Assembly (NCBI GenBank): GCA_037043455.1 | Contig: JAWPHD010011459.1 | Coordinates: 1 to 64,000 of the forward strand | Direction of reading: 5' to 3' | Length of the DNA: 64,000 nucleotides | Source: Cyrtodaria siliqua | Lineage: Eukaryota; Mollusca; Bivalvia; Adapedonta; Hiatellidae | Shown here: piece after piece, positions 12,301 to 27,300 of the stretch | How positions within the stretch are numbered: the first letter of the stretch is position 1 | Layout: each line of letters opens with the position of its first letter | Made by a program: the position numbers and the translations under genes | The notes under the pieces: generated by a model | Seen by the model: the letters and a program-made list of their open reading frames with translations, nothing else | Databases searched by the model: none | What the model was told of the DNA's origin: nothing

Positions 12301-15300
12301 TAAGTCAAGAGAATGAATATACTGAAACAACTAAAGATGGAAATAAAGATCTTGTAAACAATGTTGCTTCTGAATTAAAACCAAAAAGAAGCATGATTGA
12401 AATCATGAGCTTATTACGAAGAAACCCAACTCTAGAAAATCTAAAACCTTTCCAAGACAAACAGAATAATTCCATTGATAAACAAAGGGAAACTCCTGTA
12501 AATGATAACAATAAGAAGGCTATTGAAGTTTTTGCTAAAACAGCCGAAGATTTGTCTGGAGAAGTCAAAAAGTTTGAAGGTACTAAAACTGTGATTTGTT
12601 CCATTGAAAAAGGTGATACAGTCTTCAGTGATCAGTTAAGAAACAAATATTCAGAAGACCTTGAGGACTATTCCATTTCTTTTAACGAAGAAAGTTTTAG
12701 TGGTAGAAATGAACAAACACATGAAATACTACATGCTGAAGACAAAAATGGGGACGCAGAGTTTGAAAGCATCAATTCTGCCGACAGCTCTCTTGGTGTG
12801 AGAGAAAATGAGGGAAACACATTGAGTGGTGCAAAAAAATTGAAGGTAAAAGAAGATGGTGAGAATGTTTATTATGACAGTCAAAATGAAGAGTTGGTTG
12901 GTTCTTTTGGCATAAGTTTCTCTCCCTTATCACATACTACTGATAGTGACAATAATGAGATTGAATGTGAGGAGGAGAAGATAGCCATAGAAAGCCATGC
13001 ACTTGATCTGTCACTGGAAGGAGATGCAAGAAACAAATCTGAAAATGACCACAGCAGTTTGAAAGCACACATAGTGGATGTCTCCAGTAATACACATAGC
13101 ACACATGATGAATTTAATCATATGGAAAAAGATTCAAAAGTCCATGTTGAGCTTAAAATAAATGGTGAAATGTCTGATTTACATACCAGTCTAAACTTAC
13201 AAGAGTGTGAAACAAATGAAAGTACACCGATATATTGCACACAAGGTAGGGATGAAGAAGCATGTTTGAAATACGAAAGATTGGAAATGAATGGAGATGA
13301 GATACATATGAAAGATACAAATGATGTGTCAGGGGATATAATAAGTGAAATTGATAATGACTATTCACATTTAGAGAAATATAAAGCAAGCACAGAAACT
13401 AATACAGGACACCAAAATGTAAATAGTGCTAATCTTAAAACCAATGAAGAGCTGGAAGCGAATAAGACCAATAGTCAAGATGAAACATTGAATGTTATCA
13501 AAAGAAAAGTAATTGACAGCAGTGAAATTGAACAATTAGTATGTGTTGTTGGGGGAAATGGAATGAAAGAAATAAAACATGCGTCAATTAGAGAACTGGA
13601 AGACAGCAACAACGCTTGTGTTGACAAAGTTAGTGATAGAATAAGCAGTACTGAATGTAGTGATGGGATAAAACAAATTGATGATAAAGGAGGTACATAT
13701 TTTGATAATAGTCAGGGTAGTAGGACAACACAGAGTCAAGATACAATGGAATTTAGTGGTGATACCTTCTACGGGGATAGTCAGTCTATGACAGCACCTT
13801 ATGGTATAAACAAATTCTGTGAGAAAAGTGATCAGTTTCAACTGCCATTGTTGGGGTCCTTTGTAGTTGATGAAACACTAGTGGCTGAAAGAAGTCCACA
13901 TATACAAAAAAGACACCAAAGATGTGGTAATAATCTGTTGGGCAATAGAAAATTTGACCAACTAAGAATGGACAACAGCTCTTCTGGTAAAGTAGATAAA
14001 TTTGCAGGTTCTAATATATTAAATAAACATCAGCTGGAAGATAAAAGTTTTGCTTATCAAGAAACAGATGAAAGTTTGTTTTGTAATAACTTGTCTGAAA
14101 ACAAAACACATGCTTCTGAATGTCACGTCCTGGATAGGAATCAACTGGTTGATAGTTGGGAAATCAAAAACACAGACACTAGATCTGCTGGTTACAAGTT
14201 ACCACCCAGTCATCACACTACAGACATGCTGGATACAATCGCTGTGGATGGTGTTGAGCAAAATAACCATGTAATTGATGACGTTGATAAACATAAAAAT
14301 AGTGATAGGGATCCTATAAATGAGTGGGGAGAAAATGATCAACTTCTTGGATCCAGTTTGAAGGAGTCTCCTCTACATCATTCAGTTAATGGTAAAAACT
14401 ATCAATGCAGTGATCACAAGATGGCAAACCCTAAGAGTGGTCTAAGAACTGAATTATTGCGACCAAGACAGGGTATTGTGGATGACGGCTTCAATTTTCC
14501 CAGTGGCAGTGGTAAACATTTAACGTCCAAATCATTGGACAGGATGAAACTTGGTCTACAACTTGATAATCTGACGTCACAAGGTGAGTAAATAGTTTAT
14601 ACTTGCTTTTTTGGTGTAAAATATAACTAAATGTAATGTAGTCCATAACATTTTCCCCAAAAAGATAAATATAGTCTCTATTCTAATATATCCACCTTGT
14701 TGTAACATTGAAATGAAATTAGTCAGAACTGTTTTTAAAAGTTCAATATCATGTTTTCAAATCCTTAAAAGTATTAAAACACTAATTTTATCTAGCCAGT
14801 GTCTAAAGGTATGCAATTAATATGGTTCTTGTATGTTCTTAATAAAAATGCATAGTTAATATAACATCTGAAGTAAAAAAGAAAGGTGGGATGATCATGT
14901 TTACAGCATACCATACAAACGAGTATGATAATGGACCTTTGGAAACGGCCGAGCACGACACATACGAAATATTGCAGTCTCAGTTTGATTGAGACTGTTC
15001 ATGAGCGGTAGTGAAATTTGATTGAGACTGTTCATGAGCGGTAGTGAAATATGCAAGCTACCGCTCACGCCCTCTAGCCCCGGGTTGAGCAGAACTCAAT
15101 ATTCATAAAATCAATAGTACAAAATTTAGCCATGAGATTAGTTTGAACTTCCACCTTGGATCTTTATGTACGGAACATCGGAGATAGTTTTATAGCATAA
15201 AGAAATAAGTGCCTTTTAGTACTGGATTAATGTTGTTACAAAAATCTAATACAATATTTTTGCTTCAGACATGTCAGAGAATACAGAGGGTGAAGATCCA

Positions 15301-18300
15301 CTGAGTAGATTACAAATGTCCCCTCTAGGTAACCTACCCCACCCATCACAGCTGTTTGGTAGGAGTAGGAACAGGGGCAAGCAGCAGGCAAATGGTAAAC
15401 TGTTTAGTGTTGCGGAACAATCTTACCCATCCTCTTTGTTTTTAGTTTATCTATCCGCTATATCTCACATATAAAATATATAGAAAGTCAGTTACATAGG
15501 TTAAAGACAGAGTAACTTCACTGACAAAATAAATGTTCCTTGATAGGAATTATAAATATAACTAGTAGGAGTGTTCTGGATGTCTAATCTTGTAATTCAT
15601 CCTAAACATTTATACATTAAATTACATTTTAACCTATTGTAAGGGGATCTAAAGTCTTTATGTTACATCCTCTTTATGACTTCTTGTCTTTTTAATGTTG
15701 TCTTTGTGAAAACTTGAGATTTATTTTATATTCTTTTTATGACTTTTTACCTTAAATGTTTACATTGTGAAGACTTAACTTGCAATTATTATAGATTTAG
15801 ACTTGTGGGGAAGAGAAAAGTCAGAGGAAATGCAAGCTCCAATTACTGCTGGGATGAGAAATCTTCCACAATCGGTAAGACGTGCTGATTATAAAAAAAA
15901 GCTCCACAATCTGTATGTAGTGGTGATGGTATTGGAGAAATCTTCCCTGATCTGTAAGCAGAGATGGTTATACAAGAAATCTTCCCCAGTCTGTAAGTAG
16001 AGATGGTTATGGGAGAAATCTTCCCGGATCTGTTTGTAGTGATGGTTATAGGAGAAATCTTCCCGGATCTGTTTGGTTATAGGAGAAATCTTCCCTGATC
16101 TGTAAGTAGTGATGGTTATAGGAGAAATCTTCCCTGATCTGTAAGTAGGGATGGTTATAGGAGAAATCTTTCCTGATCTGTAAGTGGCGATAGTAATAGA
16201 AAGAAATCTTCCAATATCTGTAAGTAGTGATGGTTATAGGAGAAATCTTCCCTGATCTGTTTGTAGTGATGGTTATAGGAGAAATCTTCCCTGATCTCTC
16301 TTTGTAGTGATGGTTATAAGAGAAATCTTCCCAGATCTGTAAGAAGTGATGGTTATAGCAGAAATCTTCCCTGATCTGTAAGTAGTGATGGTTATAGGAG
16401 AAATTTTCCATGATCTCTTTGTAGTGATGGTTATAGCAGAAATCTTCCCTGATCTGTAAGTAGTGATGGTTATAGGAGAAATCTTCCCTGATCTGTAAGT
16501 AGGGATGGTTATAGGAGAAATCTTTCCTGATCTGTAAGTGGCGATAGTTATAGAATAAATCTTCCCCTATCTGTAAGTAGTGATGGTTATAGGAGAAATC
16601 TTCCCTGATCTGTTTGTAGTGATGGTTATAGAAGAAATATTCCCTGATCTGTAAGTAGTGATAGCAGAAATCTTCCCTGATGTGTTTGTAGTGATGGTAT
16701 ATAGGAAAAATCTTTCCTGATCTGTTTGTAGTGATGGTTATAGGAGAACTCTTCCCCTATCTGTAAGTAGTGATGGTATATAGGAAAAATCTTTCCTGAT
16801 CTGTTTGTAGTGATGGTTATAGGAGAAATCTTCCCTGATCTCTTTGTAGTGATGGTTATAGGAGAAATCTTCCCTGATCTGTAAGAAGTGATGGTTATAG
16901 AAATTTTTGCTGATCTGTTTGTATTGATGGTTATAGGAGAAATCTTCCTTGATCTCTTTGTAGTGATGGTTATAGGAGAAATCTTCCCTGATCTGTAAGA
17001 AGTGATGGTTATAGGAGAAATTTTCCCTGATCTGTTTGTAGTGATGGTTATAGGAGATATCTTCCTTGATCTGTTTGTAGTGATGATTATAGGAGAAATC
17101 TTCTCTGATCTCCTTGTAGTGATGGTTATAGGAGAAATCTTTCCTGATCTGTAAGAAGTGATGGTTATAGGAGAAATCTTCCCTGATCTGTTTGTAGTGA
17201 TGGTTATATGACAAATCTTCTCTGATCTGTAAGTAGTGATGGTTATAGGAGAAATCTTCCCCTATCTGTAAGTAGTGATGGTTATAGGAGAAATCTTCCC
17301 ATATCTGTAAGTAGTGATGGTTATAGGAGAAATCTTTCCCGATCTGTAAGAAGTGATGGTTATATAACAAAATCAAAAACTGATCATGTTGGACTAGAAA
17401 CAGCAGAGTTATGGTCCTTGAATTAGGTAAAAAAATACTAAATTTTACTTTGTTAACACTAGCTCCTTCAGTTTTCATTCAGTCTATATCCGTTGTAAGA
17501 GCCATGTTAGCAAGTAGAGCATCAACAGGTCCTCTTGGGCCTCTTGTTTTAGATTTCTTTTAAATTGATTGCAGTTGTTTGGATTTGATACCTGTTATTC
17601 ACTAATAAACACACCACCTGCTTATAAATATGGTAAAGTTTAATAAAGTAGATGAGTTCCATATTTTTAAAACAAAAAACATCTGCCAATGTTATGAATG
17701 TGGTATGCATTGAGTATCCCAGGAAAGAAAGTAAGACTTTGATGATGGAACATTAATAGGCATTGATTTAATTTAATTACTCACATAAATTTGTTAATGT
17801 GCATATCTTTCTTACTCCCAGCAGCAGTTAGGCAAATATATGAGTATCAATTATTTTAAATGATGAAAAATTGGGAAAGGATGTATTGCCAAACCAAAGG
17901 CATGTTGAATAGCTTAGACTCATTAAAATGATAAAACAGTTATTTTGTAAATAAATCCAATTTGTTGACATGAGTGTTTTCCAACCATAGAATCTTTTAC
18001 TGTGTTAGCAGTAGGATAGCATACATTACCTTCACCTGCAGTGCAATAATACAAATGTTTCAGGTGAACTCTAAGTTGAGTGGGTACAGGATCAGTGGTA
18101 GTGTGTGTTCTGTTGCATCTAGGAACACACCTGAGATGATAAAGTCTGGTCCCCATCCCAGTGTACAACGCTCACCAGATATATACTTACCTGTTACATC
18201 AGGGAACCAGTGCAACAGAACACAGTCTGTCAAAGGACACAAGTCTTGGACTGGTCCCCAGAGCAGTTTACAACACTCACCATCCCAGAGACTCTCTGAC

Positions 18301-21300
18301 TCAGGTATGGTGTTATTTGAATTTAAATATTATTCCATGTATGTTTCATATATGTGATGTTCCCCAAATGTTTGTAGACACACATTTTCAGAGTTTCAAA
18401 GATGGAAAGACAACCCTTGCATAATCTTTTAAAATATGTATTATAACTTCCGTTGAGTATCTGTTTATTGTTTACAAACATATATGTCATAATATATAAC
18501 AGTTTACAACCAGAAATTCCAAAAAAACAACGTACTTTTATAAAATAGAGATGGAATGGTTCTCACACTAGATTTATATGATCTATTATCTCTATTTCAT
18601 GTATTGAACAGAACATAACTCATAACTTTAGAAATGTATTTTTGATTGTTTTAAAATGTAAATTTTGCTTACAGCTAAAATATAGGATTATAATTATGGT
18701 TATACCTTTAGATTTGAGCGCTTGCTCGTCTCCAAGTTTCTATGTTGATTGGAATAATGAGAAACCACAGTTGAAGGAAAGAAATAAAAGAAATTTACAT
18801 GTAAGTACATGTTCTGAAATATATTTACCAAAGAGTAATTTTGTGTACCATACTAATAACATAGCTGTTTATTTTACTGACATATTACGTATCCAGCTTA
18901 ATCCAAGATTTAAAGGTGTGCATATATACAACGTTCTGTTCATCAAAATCTGAAAACTTTTCAGAGTTCCAATGCAAATATTTGCACCATACATTGAAAG
19001 CAAATACATACATTGAAAGCAAATGTTTGCACCATACATTGAAAGCAAATGTTTGCACCATACATTGTAAGCAAATGTTTGCACCATACATTGAAAGCAA
19101 ATGTTTGCACCATACATTGAAAGCAGATGTTTGCACCATACATTGAAAGCAAATGTTTGCACCATACATTGAAAGCAGATGTTTGAACCATACATTGAAA
19201 CCAGATGTTTGCACCATACATTGAAAGCAGTTGTTTGCACCATACATTGAAACCAAATGTTTGCACCATACATTGAAAGCAGATGTTTGCGCCATACATT
19301 GAGAGCAGATGTTAGCACCATACATTGAAAGCAGATGTTTGCACCATACATTGAAAGCAGATATTTGCACCATACATAGAAAGCAAATGTTTGCACCATA
19401 CATTGAAAGCAAATGTTTTCACCATACATTGAAAGCAGATGTTTGCACCATACATTGAAAGCAGATATTTGCACCATACATTGAAAGCAAATGTTTGCAC
19501 CATACATTGAAAGCAAATGTTTGCACCATACATTGAAAGCAAATGATAGCACATCATGAAGTATGATTTTAAGATAGTGACCGACTTTTTCAGAAAATGT
19601 TATAATTGAGAAATGAAAAAATCAGCAAGTTATTTTGCATTTGTAAAACTATTTGCCAGGTGGTTGATTCTCCCCTTCTTCGTGTGCCTGAAACTGCCGT
19701 CAATCCATCATGGAAAAGACAGCAGGCACACAATGTGTTCATATCTCAGTCTGGCAGCAGTGATGGTGCTAGTCCAGGAAACCAGCACTCCAGCACTGAC
19801 AGGCTAACCATGAAACCAGGTAAATGGTACTGTTCAAATACACCTCTGTAAAGATGCTGCATCTAAAACTATGTCACCTCTCACTGATGCGGGTTTGCAT
19901 CCCACTGGGAGCTCAGTTGAGTAAATGTTGGGGAGAGGTATACGGTACTGATTCTACCCTAGAAAAATGGGATTGTCTGAGGTACCACAAGTAAATCGAC
20001 CTTCATATATGGCATAACATGCTAAAAGACACAAAACACCATTCAATCTGTTGTTAGATATTGCCCTAGGATAGGAAAAATACTAGCCTGTTGGTGTACA
20101 TCTGTGGTATCAATACATTTATTTGACCATTACCTAAGGTAAATTTGACAATAATTTAATTTAATGCTAATGACTCAGTCAGTTATGTGCTAAATACTTG
20201 TTGAGGAACATATTGTTTGGGGAGCTTGTTTCAGCCAAAGTTTTTTTGGACTTTTCAGGTAAAATACATCTCGTTCCTAAATAAGCTGTATATCAGTGAA
20301 TCAGCCATTTTTAGTGGTAAATAAAAATACCTTACTTTTCAAAATCGGTTGAGAAATAAAAATTGTTTGCCCAAGAGCTGTTTTTGATGGGGCAACTCTG
20401 CTGCTTTTTTTTTTTTTATAGAATTTGTATCCGAAAATGGTTTCAAATTGTTGGATATTCGTAAATTAATACAACCTGAAAGTTTTATAGCAAAATATGA
20501 AGGCTAACTGAAGTTATATGATATTTCTTAATTTTCTGCTGTCCCACCAACAAGGAATTTGCATGGGAAAAGCCCCATCAAAAATCAGTTGGGCTGTAAA
20601 ATATTTATTTCTCCACCGATTTTCAAAACTAAGATGTTTTTATTTACCACTAAAAATACCAGTTCTACTGCTATAAAATTGATGTACGTATTATTTAAAT
20701 TGCTCAAGCTACTGCAGAAAAACCTTTGTCTGAAACAAGCGCCCCAAACAATAGGTAGATGAATTTGTTTAAACAAGGATGTTTAACATTAAACATTTTA
20801 TCACTTGGAAAAAACATTCTTCCATTAAAGTTCAGCTGAAAATGTTGAATAAAAACTTATTTCAGACATTTCAATGTTGCTTTTGTTCAAATTATATTGT
20901 ATAAAGTATCGAGAACTTTTATGTAATATTTAAGCATAAAATATTAAATCATCGCTTATCTATATCAATCAGAGGATGATCATGATGATGATGAGATATA
21001 CACCCAGTTGTACAAACCTAGGATGATGTACAGAACAGAGGTATTAAACAATGCCTCACGCAAACATATTCTTCAACAAGACCATAGTCTTGACCAGGGA
21101 CGTCTTCAAGATGTGCCTCAAGAGGATGACCTTTGTAGTAACCCAGAAAACAGGGACAACATGACTGGAGTACTTCAAAGATGCGATGAGGCTATCAGCT
21201 GTGATCTGCAGGATTGTATTAAACACCGACAGAAAGACGAGTTCAGACAAAATCCATTTGAAAAGAGGAGATATTGCTCAAATGTTGATCAAAACAAAAA

Positions 21301-24300
21301 CCAGTTTTCTCCAGAAACAAGTCAGGAGATCTTTATAAGTCAGGGTTTAGACAGTTCTATCGTTATAAGTCAGGGTTTAGACAGTTCTATCGAGACTGTG
21401 GGTAGTGAGAATTCTGCTTTGGGAAAAACAATCGGAAAGGTTCCTGACATACGAAAAACAAATCAAGATTTATTTCCAGCAGAAAATGATTATGGACAAG
21501 AAATTAGAAATTATAGGCAGAATTGTTCTGCATGGGATTCTCAGTCTTCAGGTGATTGTTTTGTTCCAGTTAGAAATTGTAAAGAGGAGGTAATAGTAAC
21601 AGAAGAATATAATGACCAATCTTGTGATAGTGCAAAAGATATAGAGCAACTTGGCAACACAGCTCTTGATGAAATAGAAGATGAGCCTAGTATAGCTTGT
21701 AAAGGAGTGGATAGTCGACTTGATGAACATGGTGACTCTTTAAAAGATTTGGACAGTGAAATAGAAGCAGCAAAAACTGATCAAAACTCTAAATGGGGAA
21801 GATATATCCCAAGTCAGAACAGTGAAGATAATGATATTGATTTGAATACATTCACACAGAAGATTCCTACCATGAGAAAAGATTTCACTGTCATTGAAAA
21901 ACCTGTAGGTTTCTTCACTCAGTCAACACAATTAACTCAGCTTCAAAGACCAATTCAGCTGAATAGTCTGCAACAGAAAAAGGTTGCAGATATAAACGAG
22001 AAAAAGGCAGGATTTTCTAAAAGTTGTGGTTATTCTCAGAATAAAGGGTGTCATTTTGATGGAATAGACAAGTCTTGCGAAGATAAGAAAGATGATTATT
22101 TTAGAACTACTGAGGAAACTGAAAATCTTATCACCACTTCAAGTTGGCCACAAAGCTCTGTTGAAATAATAAAAAAAGACGGCATTATCAAAACTCCCAA
22201 CTCATTTTCATCAAATGATTCATTTGAAGAACTTCTGGCTAATGATGATTTCGAAATGGATATTTTTCCTAAGCAAACACAGAGTGTTGGATGTGTTGAT
22301 GAAAAATATGGAACATCGGATCATACTGAAAAAGGTGTTGAAATACAGGTTGACAAAAGTAGTGGTCAGTCCAATAAAGATGTAACTTTTGTAAGTAAAG
22401 AAGATGGTCTAGAAAGCAGCCAGTCAAATGCTGAATCTGGAATCAAACCAGAGGAAGAAAATAGAGGACTTGCAGATAAAACTGTACTTCACAAGGATGG
22501 TTCATATACAGTTAAAAATATTAAAACTGAAACATTAAATGGCTGTTCAAGACAATTGCCTAAAGTCGATTCAAATGAAGAAAGAGTAGAAGATGTAGCT
22601 AATATTGATGTATTGGAGACTGAATCAAGTGTAAATGACATTGTCAACAAACTTCCAATTGGAAAAAGAGAAGCAATTGTAAATGATAAGAACGACTTTG
22701 AGCATGTTACCTTAGACATGTCTCAGACATCACAAATAAGTTTTGGTTCTTATGATATTGGTAGTCATTCTGAATATTTAGACAGCAAAAATGGAGACAA
22801 CTGGAATACAAGTAAAGAGAAGTGTCAGGATTTTGGTGACGACCTGGGAAATGCAAATTTGGGAAGAATGGAAAGTTCTGCAAATGCTAACAGCAGAGGA
22901 GCATTTAAGTCTGAATTCAAGCTCAATGAAAATGAATCTCAGGAAAGCTCACATGAAATTGGTTTAAATGATTCTTTAAATTTGTCATTCTCAGTTGAAG
23001 ATTTCGGATCTACAAATTCAATAGTTAAGACATATCAAAAAATTACACATCATTCATTAAGAATTGGTTGGAAGCCACCTGTAAACTCTTCAGAAAAGAA
23101 TCTCACAAGCAGCAATGATAAACCTTACACGTCAAATGATGTGGCACACAAACTGAAACCTACCTTTAAGTGCTTGAGACTTTTGTCAAAGGCAAAACTA
23201 GCTAAGGAGACACCAGATGAAGACAACAAATATTTGAAAGAAAGAATAGACATGAGTGGAACTAGTGACGTACAATCTTCAGATTGTCAGAAAGGAAGAA
23301 CAAGTGAACAAACAAGGTGGACATTCCACTCTTCCCAGAGCCCCAAAGTTCAGCTGCAAAATAAACTCAATCACTCGCCAGTTGTCAACCAGTCTGTAAC
23401 CCAGAATATGTTTCAGTGTGATTTGAAAAACCAGTCCAGTCCTTCAATTTCAAATGGGGGATTATTGGAAAAACATGGACAATTGCTTGATGGACCCAGT
23501 GCAGATAGAAATAAGACTCCAAGTATGGCTCCAGTAAAATCTGTGTGTAGTAGCCCGAATAATGTATCTAGCGCTGTCATTGCCGAATCTACCCGACTTG
23601 GGACCAGGCAGAGTTTAAACGTAACAAATAAAAGGTGAGTTAGGATTTAACCTTTGTATTGGTCAATCATGTTTTGACATGTCTATAGTAAAGTTATAAT
23701 ATGCAGGTCTAAACAGAATTACTCATGTTTCTACAAGTGATAATACAAAGTATGATATATTCACAGTAATCAAGAAAAGGTATTTAAATCTTATGCTTGT
23801 CCACTATTTACCTGGATATTTCAGGGTTTTAGTTTCTTTGTATTATAAATACTTTAGTGGTAATGTATTACATCACATTTTACTTGGGACCAAACGGATG
23901 CAGCTGTAAAACTGTTAATTGGTTTCATAGACAAAACCTTGATTCTGCTTTTAGTATAGTGTATTAGAATATTTATTCAAGCCAAAAAAAATGAACACAA
24001 TTGCTAAACAACTTTGGAATCATCATAGAAGGGATTTATTTGTCGCCTGCGTAGCATGGCAGACACTTAGGGATCACTTTGTCCATCATCCTTCTGTCGT
24101 CGTTGTCGTCCGTCGTCGTTCCGTCACACTTTAATCTGCAACCTAACCTTGGCCTAACTTTAAAAGTATTTGACCTATGTTCATGAAACTTCACACACAT
24201 CTTCATCTTAACCAAAGGAATGTTGTTACACATGTCCAATAACTCTGACTGTCATTTTGGCAGAGTTATGCCCCTTTCCATAAAACTTTAACCGGCCACC

Positions 24301-27300
24301 TAACCAAGCTGAAATAAGCACACTGCAGGCGACACAAGTGTTCCGTGGAACACCCTTCTAGTTGGAAATTGCTTAACCTAAAAGAAGATTGGTAATTCGT
24401 TTGATTCAGTCTGTTTATTAATTCTAAATTATTGTTAATGCAACAGTTTTCTGCTTTATGCAGTATGAAACCTAGCACTTTATAAAGAGAGGATTTTAAA
24501 TGAGTTTATATTTAGTATTAATTTTTGGCACGAGTTTGGTAAGTTGATTCAGAATTAAGAAAGTGAATTATTGGTTCACAATAAGCTCCAAGGGTTCAAA
24601 ACTTTATTTTATAAACGATCGTGATAAAATGATTATAAAAAAAAAAGAGCTTTGATCCTGTTTATTATATGTCTGTCTGCAGCTGTTGCAAAATGCCAAA
24701 TGCACGAGTGCGTTAACTAAGCACCTTTATTAGGCGTTTTAATATTGTAGCTAAATTAATTTAATTAACACGTAAAGCAGATGATAACAGAATATAATGT
24801 TATATCAGTCTTAATCTTTACTTTTCCCACTGTGAAAACCTGCAGATATAATTCTCTTTTCATCCTCAATATTTACTGTTCAGATTCAAACCACCAATGA
24901 TGATGAAGGTAGCCACACCTGCCATGAAGAAGTTTACCACACATACTGACATACAAACTACCAGTGCTGTCACACGTGGACAATCACAGGTAAATGTTTA
25001 ATATGGAAAATACTTAACAAAGTGGACTATAATTGCAGTCACTGGAGCATTAAGATAAAAACAACAGTTTGATTGGTTCAGGGCTAAACACGTGATCATT
25101 TAAGCTATATTCATTCTTGAATAAACTGTACAAAGAAATTCTTGTAGGAATTTTACTCTTCTATAAATAGAAGTTTCAACATTTTGTGTATTCATCCAAC
25201 ATTCTTGGAAAACAACAACAAAACTGAAAAAACTAATTGATTGTAATAATTAGTGTAATATAAATAAAACATTTTTAAAGGATAGTTGGAATTATAAGGA
25301 TTTAATGTACTTTCATCTGCACTCATTTAAAAATATCTGTAATTACCTTCGACTGTGTCTATTAGACTCCAGTACGGCTAACTAGAGAGTGCTATACTTT
25401 TAACTGCACTCATTTGAAAATATCTGCAATTACCTTTGGCTGTGTCTATTAGACTCATGTATGGCTAACTAGAGAGTGCTGTACTTTTATCTGCACTCAT
25501 TTAAAAATATCTGTAATTACCTTTAACTATGTCCATTAGACTCCAGTATGGCTAACTAGAGAGTGCTGCACTTTTATCTGCACTCATTTGAAAATCACTG
25601 CATTTACCTTCGACTGTGTCTATTAGACTCCAGTATAGCTAACTAGAGAGTGCTGTACTTTTATCTGCGCTCATTTGAAAATATCTACAATTACCTTCGA
25701 CTGTGTCTATTAGACTCCAGAATAGCTAACTAGAGAGTGCTGTACTTTTATCTGCACTCATTTGAAATATCTGCAATTACCTTCGACTGTGTCTATTAGA
25801 CTCCAGAATAGCTAACTAGAGAGTGCTGTACTTTTATCTGCACTCATTTGAAATGTCTGCAATTACCTTCGACTGTGTCTATTAGACTCCAGAATAGTTA
25901 ACTAGAGAGTGCTGTACTTTTATCTGCACTCATTTGAAAAGCACTGCAATTACCTTCGACTGTGTCTATTAGACTCCAGTATGGCTAACTAGAGAGTGCT
26001 GTACTTTTATCTGCACTCATTTGAAAAGCACTGCAATTACCTTCGACTGTGTCTATTAGACTCCAGAATAGTTAACTAGAGAGTGCTGTACTTTTATCTG
26101 CACTCATTTGAAAAGCACTGCAATAACCTTCTACTGTGTCTATTAGACTCCAGTATGGCTAACTAGAGAGTGCTGTACTTTTATCTGCACTCATTTGAAA
26201 AGCACTGCAATTACCTTCGACTGTGTCTATTAGACTCCAGAATAGCTAACTAGAGAGTGCTGTACTTTTAACTGCGCTCATTTGAAAAGATCTGCAATTA
26301 CCTTCGACTGTGTCTGTTAGACTCCAGGATGGCTAACTAGAGAGTGCTGTATTTTTATCTTCGCTCATTTGAAAATAACTGCAATTACCTTCGACTGTGT
26401 CTATTAGACTCCAGTATGGCTAACTAGAGAGTGCTGTACTTTTATCTGCACTCATTTGAAAAGCACTGCAATTACCTTCGACTGTGTCTATTAGACTCCA
26501 GAATAGTTAACTAGAGAGTGCTGTACTTTTATCTGCACTCATTTGAAAAGCACTGCAATTACCTTCGACTGTGTCTATTAGACTCCAGTATGGCTAACTA
26601 GAGAGTGCTGTACTTTTATCTGCACTCATTTGAAAAGCACTGCAATTACCTTCGACTGTGTCTATTAGACTCCAGAATAGTTAACTAGAGAGTGCTGTAC
26701 TTTTATCTGCACTCATTTGAAAAGCACTGCAATTATCTTTGACTGTGTCTATTAGACTCCAGGATGGCTAACTAGAGAGTGCTGTACTTTTATCTGCACT
26801 CATTTGAAATATCTGCAATTACCTTCGACTGTGTCTATTAGACTCCAGAATAGCTAACTAGAGAGTGCTGTACTTTTATCTGCACTCATTTGAAATGTCT
26901 GCAATTACCTTCGACTGTGTCTATTAGACTCCAGAATAGTTAACTAGAGAGTGCTGTACTTTTATCTGCACTCATTTGAAAAGCACTGCAATTACCTTCG
27001 ACTGTGTCTATTAGACTCCAGTATGGCTAACTAGAGAGTGCTGTACTTTTATCTGCACTCATTTGAAAAGCACTGCAATTACCTTCGACTGTGTCTATTA
27101 GACTCCAGAATAGTTAACTAGAGAGTGCTGTACTTTTATCTGCACTCATTTGAAAAGCACTGCAATAACCTTCTACTGTGTCTATTAGACTCCAGTATGG
27201 CTAACTAGAGAGTGCTGTACTTTTATCTGCACTCATTTGAAAAGCACTGCAATTACCTTCGACTGTGTCTATTAGACTCCAGAATAGCTAACTAGAGAGT

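Noticed and set aside
16046..17478. Minus-strand ORFs of 121 and 246 codons with a 13-residue repeat
   Set aside because: They are produced by the 39-bp minisatellite, which is a multiple of three; the array is explained by the exon 5 boundary and no promoter or independent coding signal is seen.
18674..18711. Alternative acceptor (TTGCTTACAG) for exon 7
   Set aside because: Starting at 18675 in phase 1 meets a stop, whereas the acceptor at 18711 gives an open exon with correct phases on both sides.
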